NCBI RefSeq assembly: GCF_020662265.1 | Contig: NZ_VEWM01000017.1 | Location: 23,123 to 87,122, forward strand | Reading direction: 5' to 3' | Source: Psychrobacter sp. I-STPA6b | GTDB taxonomy: Bacteria; Pseudomonadota; Gammaproteobacteria; Pseudomonadales; Moraxellaceae | DNA length: 64,000 bases | In this document: in pieces, positions 46,121-55,027 of the stretch | Position numbering within the stretch: position 1 is the first letter of the stretch | Layout: every line of letters begins with the position of its first letter | The notes under the pieces: generated by a model | Seen by the model: the letters and a program-made list of their open reading frames with translations, nothing else | The model's database searches: none | What the model was told of the DNA's origin: nothing | Made by a program: the position numbers and the translations under genes

Positions 46121-46311
46121 TGTATATTGTCCTAAATGTTTTGTTATGTTCAAAGCAAAGTTATGAAAGGTGTGTGTTGATTATTTACCCGTTTTGCCCA
46201 TAATGTAGCATGTTTTTATAAACATCTCGACTGCCATCTGTGTTTCATACAGGAGAGTTAGGTAACAACATTTGGGCGTATTTAATATTTTAATAAAGAG
46301 GGTATCTTATC

Positions 46312-46536
46312 ATGAGAAATTACAATTGGTCACATCGTATGGTATCAATAGCAATCATATTAGGCATGGGTAGCGCTTTATCTTTAATGGCAGGATGTGG
46401 ACAAAAAGGCGCTTTATATTTGCCAGAACCTTCTACACAGCAAACCGTAAATAAAGAAAGCAATAGCAATGTAGACAGTAGTGAAGATATGGATACACAG
46501 TCAGTAGCTGTTGATGAAGATTTGAATGATTATTGA
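46312..46536 (+). CDS. lptM: LptM-like (YifL) small lipoprotein
   Basis: 74 residues. The signal ends in LMAGC (Cys29), followed directly by GQKGALYLPEP, the LptM/YifL signature. In E. coli LptM helps the LPS translocon LptDE mature in the outer membrane. An acidic, poorly conserved tail follows (DSSEDMDTQ...). It is immediately upstream of lysA, the same neighbourhood as in many proteobacteria. Confidence 0.85.
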   Translation: MRNYNWSHRMVSIAIILGMGSALSLMAGCGQKGALYLPEPSTQQTVNKESNSNVDSSEDMDTQSVAVDEDLNDY

Positions 46537-46659
46537 AGGTAAATTATCCATACTACCCATAATTGATAATATAACGTTGCGTGGTCGTGTTACAATCATA
46601 ATATTTTATGGTTTGATGTCCAATAAAACCCTTAATTTAGTCAGTTGTGGAAGATAATT

Positions 46660-48003
46660 ATGAGTACAAGTCAGCCAGTCGATACGATTATTTCATCGAC
46701 CGAGGAAGGATTGCTTATTCATCCTGAGGAATTTGTGAATACATTGCCAAGTCTACAATACCAATATGAAGCTTTATGCATAGAGGATGTGTGCGTAGAT
46801 ACATTGGTACAGGAGTATGGCACGCCTTTATATGTATATTCAAAACAGGCGATTTTGTCTGCTTATGAGGCATATGAAAATAGCTTTGCTATGATAGATC
46901 ATCAGATTTGTTATGCTGTAAAGGCAAACTCTAATCTCTCTGTATTGAAAGTTTTGGTAGAAGCTGGTGCAGGGTTCGATATAGTTTCTCGTGGTGAGTT
47001 AGCACGGGTTTTGGCTGCTGGTGGCGATGCTAAAAAAGTGGTTTTTTCTGGTGTAGGAAAAACAAAAAAAGACATTGAGGCAGCATTGCAGGCTGGGATT
47101 GGCTGCTTTAATGTGGAGTCAGTCAGTGAGTTGGAGCTGATTCAAAAAGTAGCGCGACGTTTAGACAAAGTTGCGCCGATATCATTACGTGTGAATCCTA
47201 ATGTCGATGCAGGAACACATCCCTATATTTCAACGGGTCTACGTGATAATAAATTTGGAATAACACACGAAGAAGCGGTGGCTGTTTATCAGCAGGCAGC
47301 AGAGTTTTCCAATATTCAGGTAGTGGGTATTGACTGTCATATTGGCTCACAGCTAACAGAAGTTGCGCCATTTTTAGCAGCACTAGATAAAGTGATTGAA
47401 CTGGTTGAGACACTACAAGAAAAAGGCATCACACTTGAGCATATTGACCTAGGTGGTGGTTTGGGTGTTCGTTATATTGATGAGACACCCGTTAGTATTG
47501 CTGATTTTGCAGAGGCTTTATTGCCGAAGTTACAAGCGTTAAATCTCAAGCTGTTTTTAGAGCCGGGGCGTAGTATCGTCGCCAATGCAGGTATTTTATT
47601 AACGCAAGTTGATGTGCTGAAACCAACAGCGCATAAAAACTTTGCTATTGTGGATGCTGCTATGAACGACTTAATTCGTCCGGCACTTTATCAAGCACAA
47701 ATGGCAGTATTACCAGCAGTGCTTCCTAGCTCTCTGGGCATAGATACCTATAAATGCTGGGAGATTGTAGGGGCAATTTGTGAAACGGGAGATTTTCTGG
47801 CAAAACAGCGCTTATTATCATTAGCAGTCGGTGATGTGTTAGCCATTACTGGTGCTGGGGCTTATGGCTTTGTGATGAGTAGTAACTATAATACCAGAGC
47901 GCGAGCTGCTGAAGTGATGGTCTCTGAAGATCAGCATTGGTTAATTCGTCCACGTGAGACAATTGAGCAGTTATTTGCACAAGAGCAAGCATTGCTGTCA
48001 TAA
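46660..48003 (+). CDS. lysA: Diaminopimelate decarboxylase
   Basis: 447 residues from the ATG at 46660, with GGAAG upstream; the longer frame adds five codons. It is a PLP-dependent fold III enzyme: CYAVKANSN (PLP lysine), GIDCHIGSQ, HIDLGGGLG and LEPGRSIVANAG. CETGDF carries the active-site cysteine of the partner subunit. It makes lysine from meso-DAP. An N-terminal extension of about 35 residues precedes the barrel. It is followed by a terminator, so dapF may be separately transcribed. Confidence 0.97.
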   Translation: MSTSQPVDTIISSTEEGLLIHPEEFVNTLPSLQYQYEALCIEDVCVDTLVQEYGTPLYVYSKQAILSAYEAYENSFAMIDHQICYAVKANSNLSVLKVLVEAGAGFDIVSRGELARVLAAGGDAKKVVFSGVGKTKKDIEAALQAGIGCFNVESVSELELIQKVARRLDKVAPISLRVNPNVDAGTHPYISTGLRDNKFGITHEEAVAVYQQAAEFSNIQVVGIDCHIGSQLTEVAPFLAALDKVIELVETLQEKGITLEHIDLGGGLGVRYIDETPVSIADFAEALLPKLQALNLKLFLEPGRSIVANAGILLTQVDVLKPTAHKNFAIVDAAMNDLIRPALYQAQMAVLPAVLPSSLGIDTYKCWEIVGAICETGDFLAKQRLLSLAVGDVLAITGAGAYGFVMSSNYNTRARAAEVMVSEDQHWLIRPRETIEQLFAQEQALLS

Positions 48004-48495
48004 GGTTGGAAGGTAAGATAGAGAGATTCTTCGTTATCAAGTGTGTTATGGACGGATTTGTAATCTATTCTTAATTAAAAATTTGTTTGTAGCTAACAGC
48101 ATTAGAACCCATAGACATTGTGTTTTATGGGTTTTTTCAGTTTTAATGCAAAATTTATATAAATTGATACATAATGATTCATGCTAGAATGAAGCTGCTT
48201 TTGAGAGTTGTTATAATAAAGTTAATAAGAGAACAGTAGGTTTTCTTGATTAACTAGTTGTAAATTAAGAAATTATACCTTTGTAATTAGGTTTTTTAGA
48301 TGTATTTAAAGTAGGTATGATTGAGGTTGTCATAATAGAGTGTAATAGAGGTAAAGATATTTTGATGCTCAGAAATTGGTATTTTTAGCTAATTTTGTAT
48401 TAGCAGATGAAGTGACAAGGATGTATTATGATTGCCATGATGAGCATGATAAGATAAGTTGACACAAGATAAATAATAGCGTAGGAATGACAATT
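48004..48495 (+). other. Spacer between lysA and dapF
   Basis: It contains the lysA terminator (48106-48137) and then about 350 AT-rich bases without a gene. The dapF promoter is presumably here. No repeat or RNA gene is recognised. Confidence 0.5.
48106..48137 (+). terminator. Intrinsic terminator of lysA
   Basis: AACCCATA pairs with TATGGGTT and is followed by a T-run. Confidence 0.8.
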
Positions 48496-49389
48496 ATGTT
48501 AATAGAATTTACGAAAATGCATGGACTGGGTAATGATTTTATGGTCATTGATTTGGTCACTCAGCGTTTGGATTTAACACCTGAGCTGGTACAGTTATTA
48601 GGTGACCGTCATCTGGGTATTGGGTTTGATCAGCTCTTGGTAGTTGAACCACCACAGCGCCCTGATGTCGATTTCCGCTATCGCATTTTTAATACAGATG
48701 GAACAGAAGTGGAACAATGTGGTAATGGCGCTCGTTGTTTTGCCCGTTTTGTACAGGCACGTAAGTTGTCATTTAAACAGCGTTTACGGGTTGAGACAGC
48801 AGGGGGAATTTTAACACTGTCTACAGATCGTTATGGTTGGGTACAGGTAGATATGGGTAAACCAAGCTTTGAGCCTGAAGAAATTCCATTTACCCCCAAA
48901 GCCATTACTAAAATACAAAATGCGTATCATCTAAACGTTGAAGGTGAGCCAGTTCAACTGTATGTCGCAAATGTGGGAAATCCGCATGCTGTCATCAAGG
49001 TTGATGATATTTTAGAAGCAGAAGTGGAAAAGCTGGGTTCTGCTATTGAGTCCCATAGTGCGTTTCCTGAGCGTGTGAATGTTGGGTTTATGCAGGTGAT
49101 GAACCAGCGTCATGTGCGCTTACGTGTTTATGAGCGGGGCGTGGGTGAGACACAGGCATGTGGTACAGGAGCCTGTGCGGCGGTTGCTGTTGGTGTGCGT
49201 GAAGGCTGGATAGATGAGGGCGTTGATGTGCGCGTACAGCTATACGGTGGCAGTTTATTGGTGCGCTGGCAGGAAGGTTATTCACTGATGATGACAGGTC
49301 CAACAGCCTTTGTTTATGAGGGTGTCTTTAGCCCAGATGGTTTGATGGCTCAAGCAGGCATAACACCAGTACAAAATAGCGATATTTGA
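48496..49389 (+). CDS. dapF: Diaminopimelate epimerase
   Basis: 297 residues from the ATG at 48496, nine bases after AGGA; an ATG at 48487 is too close to it. FTKMHGLGNDFMVID opens the protein. The two catalytic cysteines lie in EQCGNGARC and QACGTGACA. It racemises LL-DAP to meso-DAP for peptidoglycan and for LysA. xerC follows on the same strand after 32 bases, with possible read-through. Confidence 0.97.
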   Translation: MLIEFTKMHGLGNDFMVIDLVTQRLDLTPELVQLLGDRHLGIGFDQLLVVEPPQRPDVDFRYRIFNTDGTEVEQCGNGARCFARFVQARKLSFKQRLRVETAGGILTLSTDRYGWVQVDMGKPSFEPEEIPFTPKAITKIQNAYHLNVEGEPVQLYVANVGNPHAVIKVDDILEAEVEKLGSAIESHSAFPERVNVGFMQVMNQRHVRLRVYERGVGETQACGTGACAAVAVGVREGWIDEGVDVRVQLYGGSLLVRWQEGYSLMMTGPTAFVYEGVFSPDGLMAQAGITPVQNSDI

Positions 49390-49421
49390 TGTTTAATCAG
49401 ATATTGATAGTCTAGGTGAAG

Positions 49422-50525
49422 ATGGTTACAGAGAAAATAGAGCTGGATAGCCAGATAGTCAGTGGCATACAAACTGAGTCTTTGGCATTTGATAAGTATG
49501 ACTATACTCGTCTACCAAAACGTGAGAGAGAGTTATTTACACCAGTACAGCGCTGGTTAAATATCTTATCTGCGCGTAATTTGTCTTATCATACATTGCA
49601 GGCTTATTTCTCTGCCCTTTACCAGCTAGGACAGTTTTTATTGGCACAAAAACTGGTTTGGACACGCTGTGATAAACGTAAGTTTAGCCAGTATATTGCT
49701 AAGCGCCTAGAAAAAGACGCGTTAGCAACTGCCAGTGTTCAGCAAGAGCTATCAGCAATTCGTCACTTCTATACATGGTTGATTGAAGAGGAGTTGGCTC
49801 GTGTTAATCCAACAACAGGCTTTCAACTGAAGCGTGAACCTCGTCCATTACCCACAATTGCAGATGTTGACCTGTTATCACAGCTACTTGACCAGTCTAT
49901 GCCAGATACCCCTGAGCAGGCAAGGTTGTGGGTGCGTGATAAGGCAATGTTTGAGCTGATATATAGCAGTGGATTGCGAGTCGGTGAGTTGGTTGCATTG
50001 GATGTGTCTGATTTAGAGATAGATACAGAGACACAACTTGGGCAAGTGCGCGTGCAAGGTAAAGGTAATAAAGTCCGTATTGTGCCTGTAGGTAGTAAAG
50101 CCATTGCTGCAATAAATGCCTATTTACCACATCGTTACTTGTGGGAAGAGCAGGGCGATAATGCGCTATTTATCAGTGAAAAGCTGGGTACGCGTTTAAC
50201 TACCCGAGCTGTGCAACAGAGGTTAAAAGTTGCGGCTACCCGAGCTGGTATTGCGCAGAATTTATATCCTCATTTATTACGGCATTGTTTTGCCTCACAT
50301 ATGTTGTCAGGCAGTGGTGATTTACGAGCAGTACAAGAGCTATTAGGGCATAGTGATATCAGTACCACACAAATTTATACTCATGTTGACTTTGCTAAAT
50401 TGACCCAAGTATATGATAAGGCACATCCACGTGCAGTACAGTCTGTGCAAACAGCTATATCTACACAGTCTTCTAAACAGTTTTCTAAGTCGACTAAGCC
50501 AGCTAAATCAACTCAACAAACCTAA
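49422..50525 (+). CDS. xerC: Tyrosine recombinase XerC
   Basis: 367 residues from the ATG at 49422, with TAGGTG just before it. The catalytic set of a tyrosine recombinase is complete: SSGLRVGEL (Arg), GKGNKVRIVP (Lys), HLLRHCFASH (His-x2-Arg), LLGHSD (His) and IYTHVDF (Tyr). The N-terminal SAM-like domain is QRWLNILSARNLSYHTLQAY. It resolves chromosome dimers at dif with XerD. The dapF-xerC order is the normal gammaproteobacterial one. Extra residues at both ends (about 40 N-terminal and a Ser/Lys/Thr tail of about 30) are unusual. Confidence 0.93.
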   Translation: MVTEKIELDSQIVSGIQTESLAFDKYDYTRLPKRERELFTPVQRWLNILSARNLSYHTLQAYFSALYQLGQFLLAQKLVWTRCDKRKFSQYIAKRLEKDALATASVQQELSAIRHFYTWLIEEELARVNPTTGFQLKREPRPLPTIADVDLLSQLLDQSMPDTPEQARLWVRDKAMFELIYSSGLRVGELVALDVSDLEIDTETQLGQVRVQGKGNKVRIVPVGSKAIAAINAYLPHRYLWEEQGDNALFISEKLGTRLTTRAVQQRLKVAATRAGIAQNLYPHLLRHCFASHMLSGSGDLRAVQELLGHSDISTTQIYTHVDFAKLTQVYDKAHPRAVQSVQTAISTQSSKQFSKSTKPAKSTQQT

Positions 50526-50645
50526 CCTAATGAGCCTAACTGAGCTAAGCTAAGAAAGTAAGATATTTGGGGTATATCTCATATTAATATTAGCTGACCA
50601 TAGGTTATGGTAACTGTTATTTAGAGCTATCATTAAGAACGGTTA

Positions 50646-51545
50646 TTAAGCAAGGCGGTGACACTGAAATAACGGCATATTTTGTCGGTATTGTTGCTGT
50701 GCTTGGTGGTCAAACTCAGCCAAAATTACCACTGGAGCAGTGGTTGTGCTATCTTCTTGCGCATTTGCAATGGTTTTTGCTCGTTGCGTATCATGGCTTG
50801 CGAGTATGACTCCATTGGCATCTACTATTGTGGCATGCCCCCAAGTATCACGATGTTTATTTTTGGAATAGTGATGTCTGCCTCCTTGAGAAGCACCAAT
50901 AACCAGACATTGTGAATCTAGTGCTCGTGCTTGTAATAGCATACGCCAGTGGGCTTCACCAGTACGATAGGTAAATGCTGATGGTGCTGTTAGTATCTGT
51001 GCGCCAGCTTGTCGGAGTCGTTGAGCTAAAGCTGGAAAACGTAAATCGAAGCAGACCATCATCCCGATAGTAACTGGTATGTGGTTTAGCTCACAGGTAG
51101 CAACAACAGTATGTTCACCTGCCTCAAAGGTGGCTGATTCATCATAGCGACCATGAGCATCATTAACAGTGGCAGTAAACAGGTGAATCTTATCATAACG
51201 TGCAAGACACTGACCATCTGGTGCAAATAGTAGACTAGACTGGCGTAATCGACCATCCGCAATGGTAGAGCCATCAGGGCGGTAAGGACATGGTAACGTC
51301 CCTGCTAGTAGATGGATGTTATATTGTGTGGCGATATTGGCAAGTTTTTGTGATAATTCATCAAAGCGCTCAGCAGTAGCAAACTGATTACCCATACATA
51401 ACGCATTCTCTGGTAGTACAGCTAGAGAAGCACCTTGACTGTGAGCAAGAGCGACACTTTGTTTTACGAGCTGTAAATTGGTATCCACATCTCGTTGGCT
51501 ATTGAGCTGAATACATGCAACGATGGGTTTTGTCGAATCATTCAT
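50646..51545 (-). CDS. Carbon-nitrogen hydrolase, Nit1-like (deaminated glutathione amidase type)
   Basis: 299 residues of the nitrilase superfamily. The catalytic Glu-Lys-Cys triad lies in VLPENALCMG, RYDKIHLF and MVCFDLRFP. SAFTYRTGEAHWRMLLQARALDSQ and GHATIVDANG are typical of the NIT1/NIT2 branch, whose bacterial members hydrolyse deaminated glutathione. An N-terminal signal is absent, so it is cytoplasmic. The other possibility is an omega-amidase. It is divergent from rpoN. Confidence 0.85.
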   Translation of the reverse strand: MNDSTKPIVACIQLNSQRDVDTNLQLVKQSVALAHSQGASLAVLPENALCMGNQFATAERFDELSQKLANIATQYNIHLLAGTLPCPYRPDGSTIADGRLRQSSLLFAPDGQCLARYDKIHLFTATVNDAHGRYDESATFEAGEHTVVATCELNHIPVTIGMMVCFDLRFPALAQRLRQAGAQILTAPSAFTYRTGEAHWRMLLQARALDSQCLVIGASQGGRHHYSKNKHRDTWGHATIVDANGVILASHDTQRAKTIANAQEDSTTTAPVVILAEFDHQAQQQYRQNMPLFQCHRLA

Positions 51546-51722
51546 GGAGATATCCTCATGATTGATGAGTAAAATAGTTTAGCAAAAGTTACTTATATTA
51601 TTTTCTTTGGTATAAATTTTGCATCAGTTTTTTTGTTAAAGATAACAATACCAGAAAATGGAAAACATCTAAATAATAATTTTTTGTCGGTTTTTTATGA
51701 CATTTAGGACATTAAAATATTT

Positions 51723-53282
51723 ATGAGTATGTCATTTGGCTTAACTGCCAACCTGAGTACAACACAGAAGCTAACGCCACAGATGCAACAAGCTATTAAG
51801 CTGTTGCAACTATCTAGCCTTGAGTTGGCACAAGAAGTCCAGCTCAAGCTAGATAGTAACCCGATGTTAGAGCGTATAGAAGAGGATGAGATTTTTGCTG
51901 ACTCAGAGCAAGAACAAGAAGATATGCGTGACAATTTGTCTGAGTCTCAAGCAGAGTCTATCTCACCAGAGTTAGAATATGAAGGTACATCTGTGCCAGA
52001 TAGTGCTGAGCATCTGGCACAAGATAGCATTGGTGAGTTAGAAGTTGATAGTAGTTGGGATGATATCTATACACATGCACCCACTGCCTTAGCCAGTCCA
52101 GAAGTACAAGATATGGATGACTACCAAGGTGCAACCACAACCAACTTACAAGACCACATACGCTGGCAGTTAAACTTTAAGCATCTATCTGAGATGGATA
52201 TGCTGATTGCTGATTATCTGGTCGATGCCATTGATGATTCTGGGTTTATAAATCTGGTATTAGAGGATTTAGAGCGTACATTAAATACCATGGCAAGTTT
52301 TTATCAATGGGAAGAAGAGGTTGATATTGAGCAGATTGAAATGGTTTTACATATCATCCAGTCCTGTGAGCCATTAGGTGTTGGTGCACGCAACCTTGCA
52401 GAATGTCTACAATTGCAACTAAAAAAACTACCACAAGATACCCCTTATCGGACACAAGCCATACAATTATTAGATGGGCATGAGCATCTGGTTAGTAATA
52501 ATATTAAAGCGTTAATACAACAAACAGGCATCAAAAAAGAAGACATTGCTGATGCACTGGCATTGATTCGTACATTAAATCCAGCACCAGGATTAGCCTT
52601 TACCAATGCTCAGCCAGTTTATGGTAATGAGCCAGAAAGCTATGATGTACCAGATGTATTGGTAAGTGCTGTAGTGGATGAAAACACAGGGCAAACCAGT
52701 AGCTGGCAGGTCAAATTAAATCAGGATATCTTACCAAAACTGCGTGTCAATCAAACCTATGCCAGTTTAATTAAACGTGGTGATGATAGTCCTGATAATG
52801 TATATCTACGTGATAACCTAACAGATGCCCGCTTATTTATCCGCAGTATTGAAGAGCGTAACCAAAATTTACTCAAAGTAGCGACATGTATTATTAAGCG
52901 TCAGCAAGCCTTTTTACAGCAAGGCGCCGTTGCCATGCAACCCATGATTTTAAAAGATGTGGCTGATGAAGTGGGTCTGCATGAATCTACCGTCTCAAGA
53001 CTTACAACCAGTAAAAATATTTTAACCCCGCAGGGCTTATACTCTCTTAAATACTTTTTTTCATCACACGTTGCTAGCAGTGATGGGGAAGTGTCCTCAA
53101 CGGCAATTACCGAAATGATTCGGCAGATGATAGCCTCAGAAGACCCTAAAAAACCACTTTCAGACAGTGCGATTCAAAAGCGCCTAGAGACAGATGGTAT
53201 TGATATTGCCCGACGTACAGTTGCAAAATATCGTGAAGCCATGAATATTGGTTCTTCAACACAACGCAAACAAAAATTTTAA
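51723..53282 (+). CDS. rpoN: RNA polymerase sigma-54 factor
   Basis: 519 residues. The Gln/Leu-rich activator-interacting region I opens the protein (TQKLTPQMQQAIKLLQLSSLELAQEVQ), then an acidic region II. The core-binding domain follows, the HTH is near KDVADEVGLHESTVSRL, and the RpoN box is ARRTVAKYRE at the C-terminus. It directs promoters of the -24/-12 type and needs enhancer-binding proteins. An ATG at 51729 is an alternative start. hpf lies downstream as in E. coli, but after a 480-base spacer. Confidence 0.97.
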   Translation: MSMSFGLTANLSTTQKLTPQMQQAIKLLQLSSLELAQEVQLKLDSNPMLERIEEDEIFADSEQEQEDMRDNLSESQAESISPELEYEGTSVPDSAEHLAQDSIGELEVDSSWDDIYTHAPTALASPEVQDMDDYQGATTTNLQDHIRWQLNFKHLSEMDMLIADYLVDAIDDSGFINLVLEDLERTLNTMASFYQWEEEVDIEQIEMVLHIIQSCEPLGVGARNLAECLQLQLKKLPQDTPYRTQAIQLLDGHEHLVSNNIKALIQQTGIKKEDIADALALIRTLNPAPGLAFTNAQPVYGNEPESYDVPDVLVSAVVDENTGQTSSWQVKLNQDILPKLRVNQTYASLIKRGDDSPDNVYLRDNLTDARLFIRSIEERNQNLLKVATCIIKRQQAFLQQGAVAMQPMILKDVADEVGLHESTVSRLTTSKNILTPQGLYSLKYFFSSHVASSDGEVSSTAITEMIRQMIASEDPKKPLSDSAIQKRLETDGIDIARRTVAKYREAMNIGSSTQRKQKF

Positions 53283-53765
53283 TGATGCTGTATTCATCGT
53301 CTAAAGCAAGGCACTTTTGATAAAATCTTGATAAAAAGTTTCTATGTTCGGATGTTCGGTGCTGAATAGAAGTGGTAGACGTTGAGTATGGGGTTTTATT
53401 GCTTAAAGATTGAGAGAGAATTTTTAACAGGTGTTTATCAACCAAGATAGATAACTATTAGATAAAAAACAAAATTTTGGAATTATATATAAAATAGAAA
53501 AAAACGGAATAAGGAATTACATTTCTTTACATAAAAAGTGCTTGCGTCTACTGCATTTTCATGACAAATTAAAGACACATCCACTCATCATGACAAACTT
53601 AACTACTTAAATATTTATCAGGGATGTTAAATACAATCATGTCAAATACAACAGATGATTTTTTTGGATGTACGCAAGTATCTATCAAGACAAATGTTTG
53701 TCTAAGATACATAATATGATAAACACATGACACCCTACGATGTCACAGTAAAAGGAAGACAGAGT
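53283..53765 (+). other. 480-base spacer between rpoN and hpf
   Basis: No gene is seen on either strand. In E. coli hpf starts soon after rpoN, so the spacer is long. It should hold a promoter of its own for hpf. No clear hairpin terminator for rpoN was found. Confidence 0.45.
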
Positions 53766-54143
53766 ATGAACATTTCTATTAGTGGTCACCATATCAGCGT
53801 TACAGATGCCATGCAACAATATGTTATGGATAAGCTAGCCAAGGTTGAGCGTCATTTGGATCAAATTCAAAGTATCAAAGTCATCTTATCACTGGATAAC
53901 CATCATAGCCAAAGTAGCCACGCTGGACAAAATAACCACAAAGCCGAAGCACTTCTACGTGTTTCTGGACAGGAAATGTTTGTGCAAGCATATGATGACG
54001 ATATGTATCGAGCCATTAATGAAATGGCAGAGAAGCTAGATCGCCAAGTGCGTAAGTATAAAACCCGTCAAGACCGTATGACACGTACTGCTAAGCGTGA
54101 AGCACGATATCAATCAACAGATATGGATGATGAAGTTGCTTAA
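53766..54143 (+). CDS. hpf: Ribosome hibernation promoting factor (short HPF/RaiA type)
   Basis: 125 residues from the ATG at 53766, preceded by GGAAG; the frame is open 13 codons further. NISISGHHISVTDAMQQYVMDKLAKVERH is the family N-terminus, and DDDMYRAINEMAEKLDRQVRKYK the conserved C-terminal helix. The length, without a C-terminal dimerisation domain, fits the short form that makes 100S ribosomes. Its position after rpoN supports the assignment. Confidence 0.93.
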   Translation: MNISISGHHISVTDAMQQYVMDKLAKVERHLDQIQSIKVILSLDNHHSQSSHAGQNNHKAEALLRVSGQEMFVQAYDDDMYRAINEMAEKLDRQVRKYKTRQDRMTRTAKREARYQSTDMDDEVA

Positions 54144-54184
54144 CCTATTTTCTGGATTTTATTCAGGATGGGACAAAGCAAGTC

Positions 54185-54218
54185 AAAAAGCACTGATGTT
54201 AAAGTCAGTGCTTTTTTT
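54185..54218 (+). terminator. Intrinsic terminator of hpf
   Basis: AAAAAGCACTGA pairs with TCAGTGCTTTTT around an eight-base loop, followed by T. Confidence 0.9.
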
Positions 54219-54339
54219 ATGACATATATGGAGAGCTTTTTATAATATGAGCATTGAGTGTATACGGCTTTAGGTGGTATGCTCACAGATGGCTATTAAT
54301 CATTACTAATTCTGTTTAATTACTGAGCAGTTTAGTGTG

Positions 54340-54540
54340 TTAGCCTCCACCAACAGCTTGTACCACTTCAATGACCATACCATCTTGTAGCGTAACATTG
54401 TCTAGTTGTGATTTTGGTATCAGCTCACCATCCACTTCTACAGCATAGCGTCCCTTATTGAGTCCTAACTCATCTAGTAGGGCAGGTAATGCTTGGTGTA
54501 AAGTCTGCATGGTTTTACCATTGACACTAATCTGGCTCAT
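54340..54540 (-). CDS. thiS: Sulfur carrier protein ThiS
   Basis: 66 residues with the beta-grasp pattern: ISVNGKTMQTLHQALPALLDELGL, then RYAVEVDGELIPKSQLDNVTLQDGMVIEVVQAVGGG. The C-terminal Gly-Gly, here with an extra glycine before it, is adenylated and thiocarboxylated to carry sulfur for the thiazole of thiamine. thiG, usually next, is not in the window. It is convergent with hpf. Confidence 0.93.
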   Translation of the reverse strand: MSQISVNGKTMQTLHQALPALLDELGLNKGRYAVEVDGELIPKSQLDNVTLQDGMVIEVVQAVGGG

Positions 54541-54613
54541 AAGCTTCCTTATTTACGACTTACTTTTGAATGGTTGATGACAAATAGATACTAGATGGAT
54601 AGTTGTCATGGTG

Positions 54614-54976
54614 CTAGTTTTGATAACGTAAGGCAGTAAATGCCAACCATAACCAACCAACAATCATTAATGTACCACCGATAGGGGTAATAGCACCAAA
54701 CCAACGTGGTGCACCCAGTGTCATCAGATATAAACTACCAGAAAACAGAATGATGCCTGTTTGAATTAGCCATGCGGGTGTCTGGGAGATATGACCCAAT
54801 CGAATGAGAATACTAATAAATAATAATCCCAACGCATTATAGAAGAAATATTGAGTGGCTGTTTGCCACCATGCCAGTTGCTCAATACTGGCAATGGCTT
54901 TGATGGCATGTGCACCAAATGCACCCAATGCAACGGCTAGAGCCATATTGATGGCAGAGATAGCAGTCCAGTTCAT
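54614..54976 (-). CDS. DUF423 (YgdD-like) inner-membrane protein
   Basis: 120 residues with four hydrophobic helices. ALGAFGAHAI near residue 17, WWQTATQYFFYNALGLL and IILFSGSLYLMTLGAPRWFGAITPIGGTLMIVGW are diagnostic of DUF423. Function is unknown; homologues are conserved in gammaproteobacteria. It lies 51 bases downstream of rpoH on the same strand. Confidence 0.88.
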   Translation of the reverse strand: MNWTAISAINMALAVALGAFGAHAIKAIASIEQLAWWQTATQYFFYNALGLLFISILIRLGHISQTPAWLIQTGIILFSGSLYLMTLGAPRWFGAITPIGGTLMIVGWLWLAFTALRYQN

Positions 54977-55027
54977 ATATGTTTTTCCTATATCTCAATT
55001 ACCTCAATCTACATCTACATACTCTAT

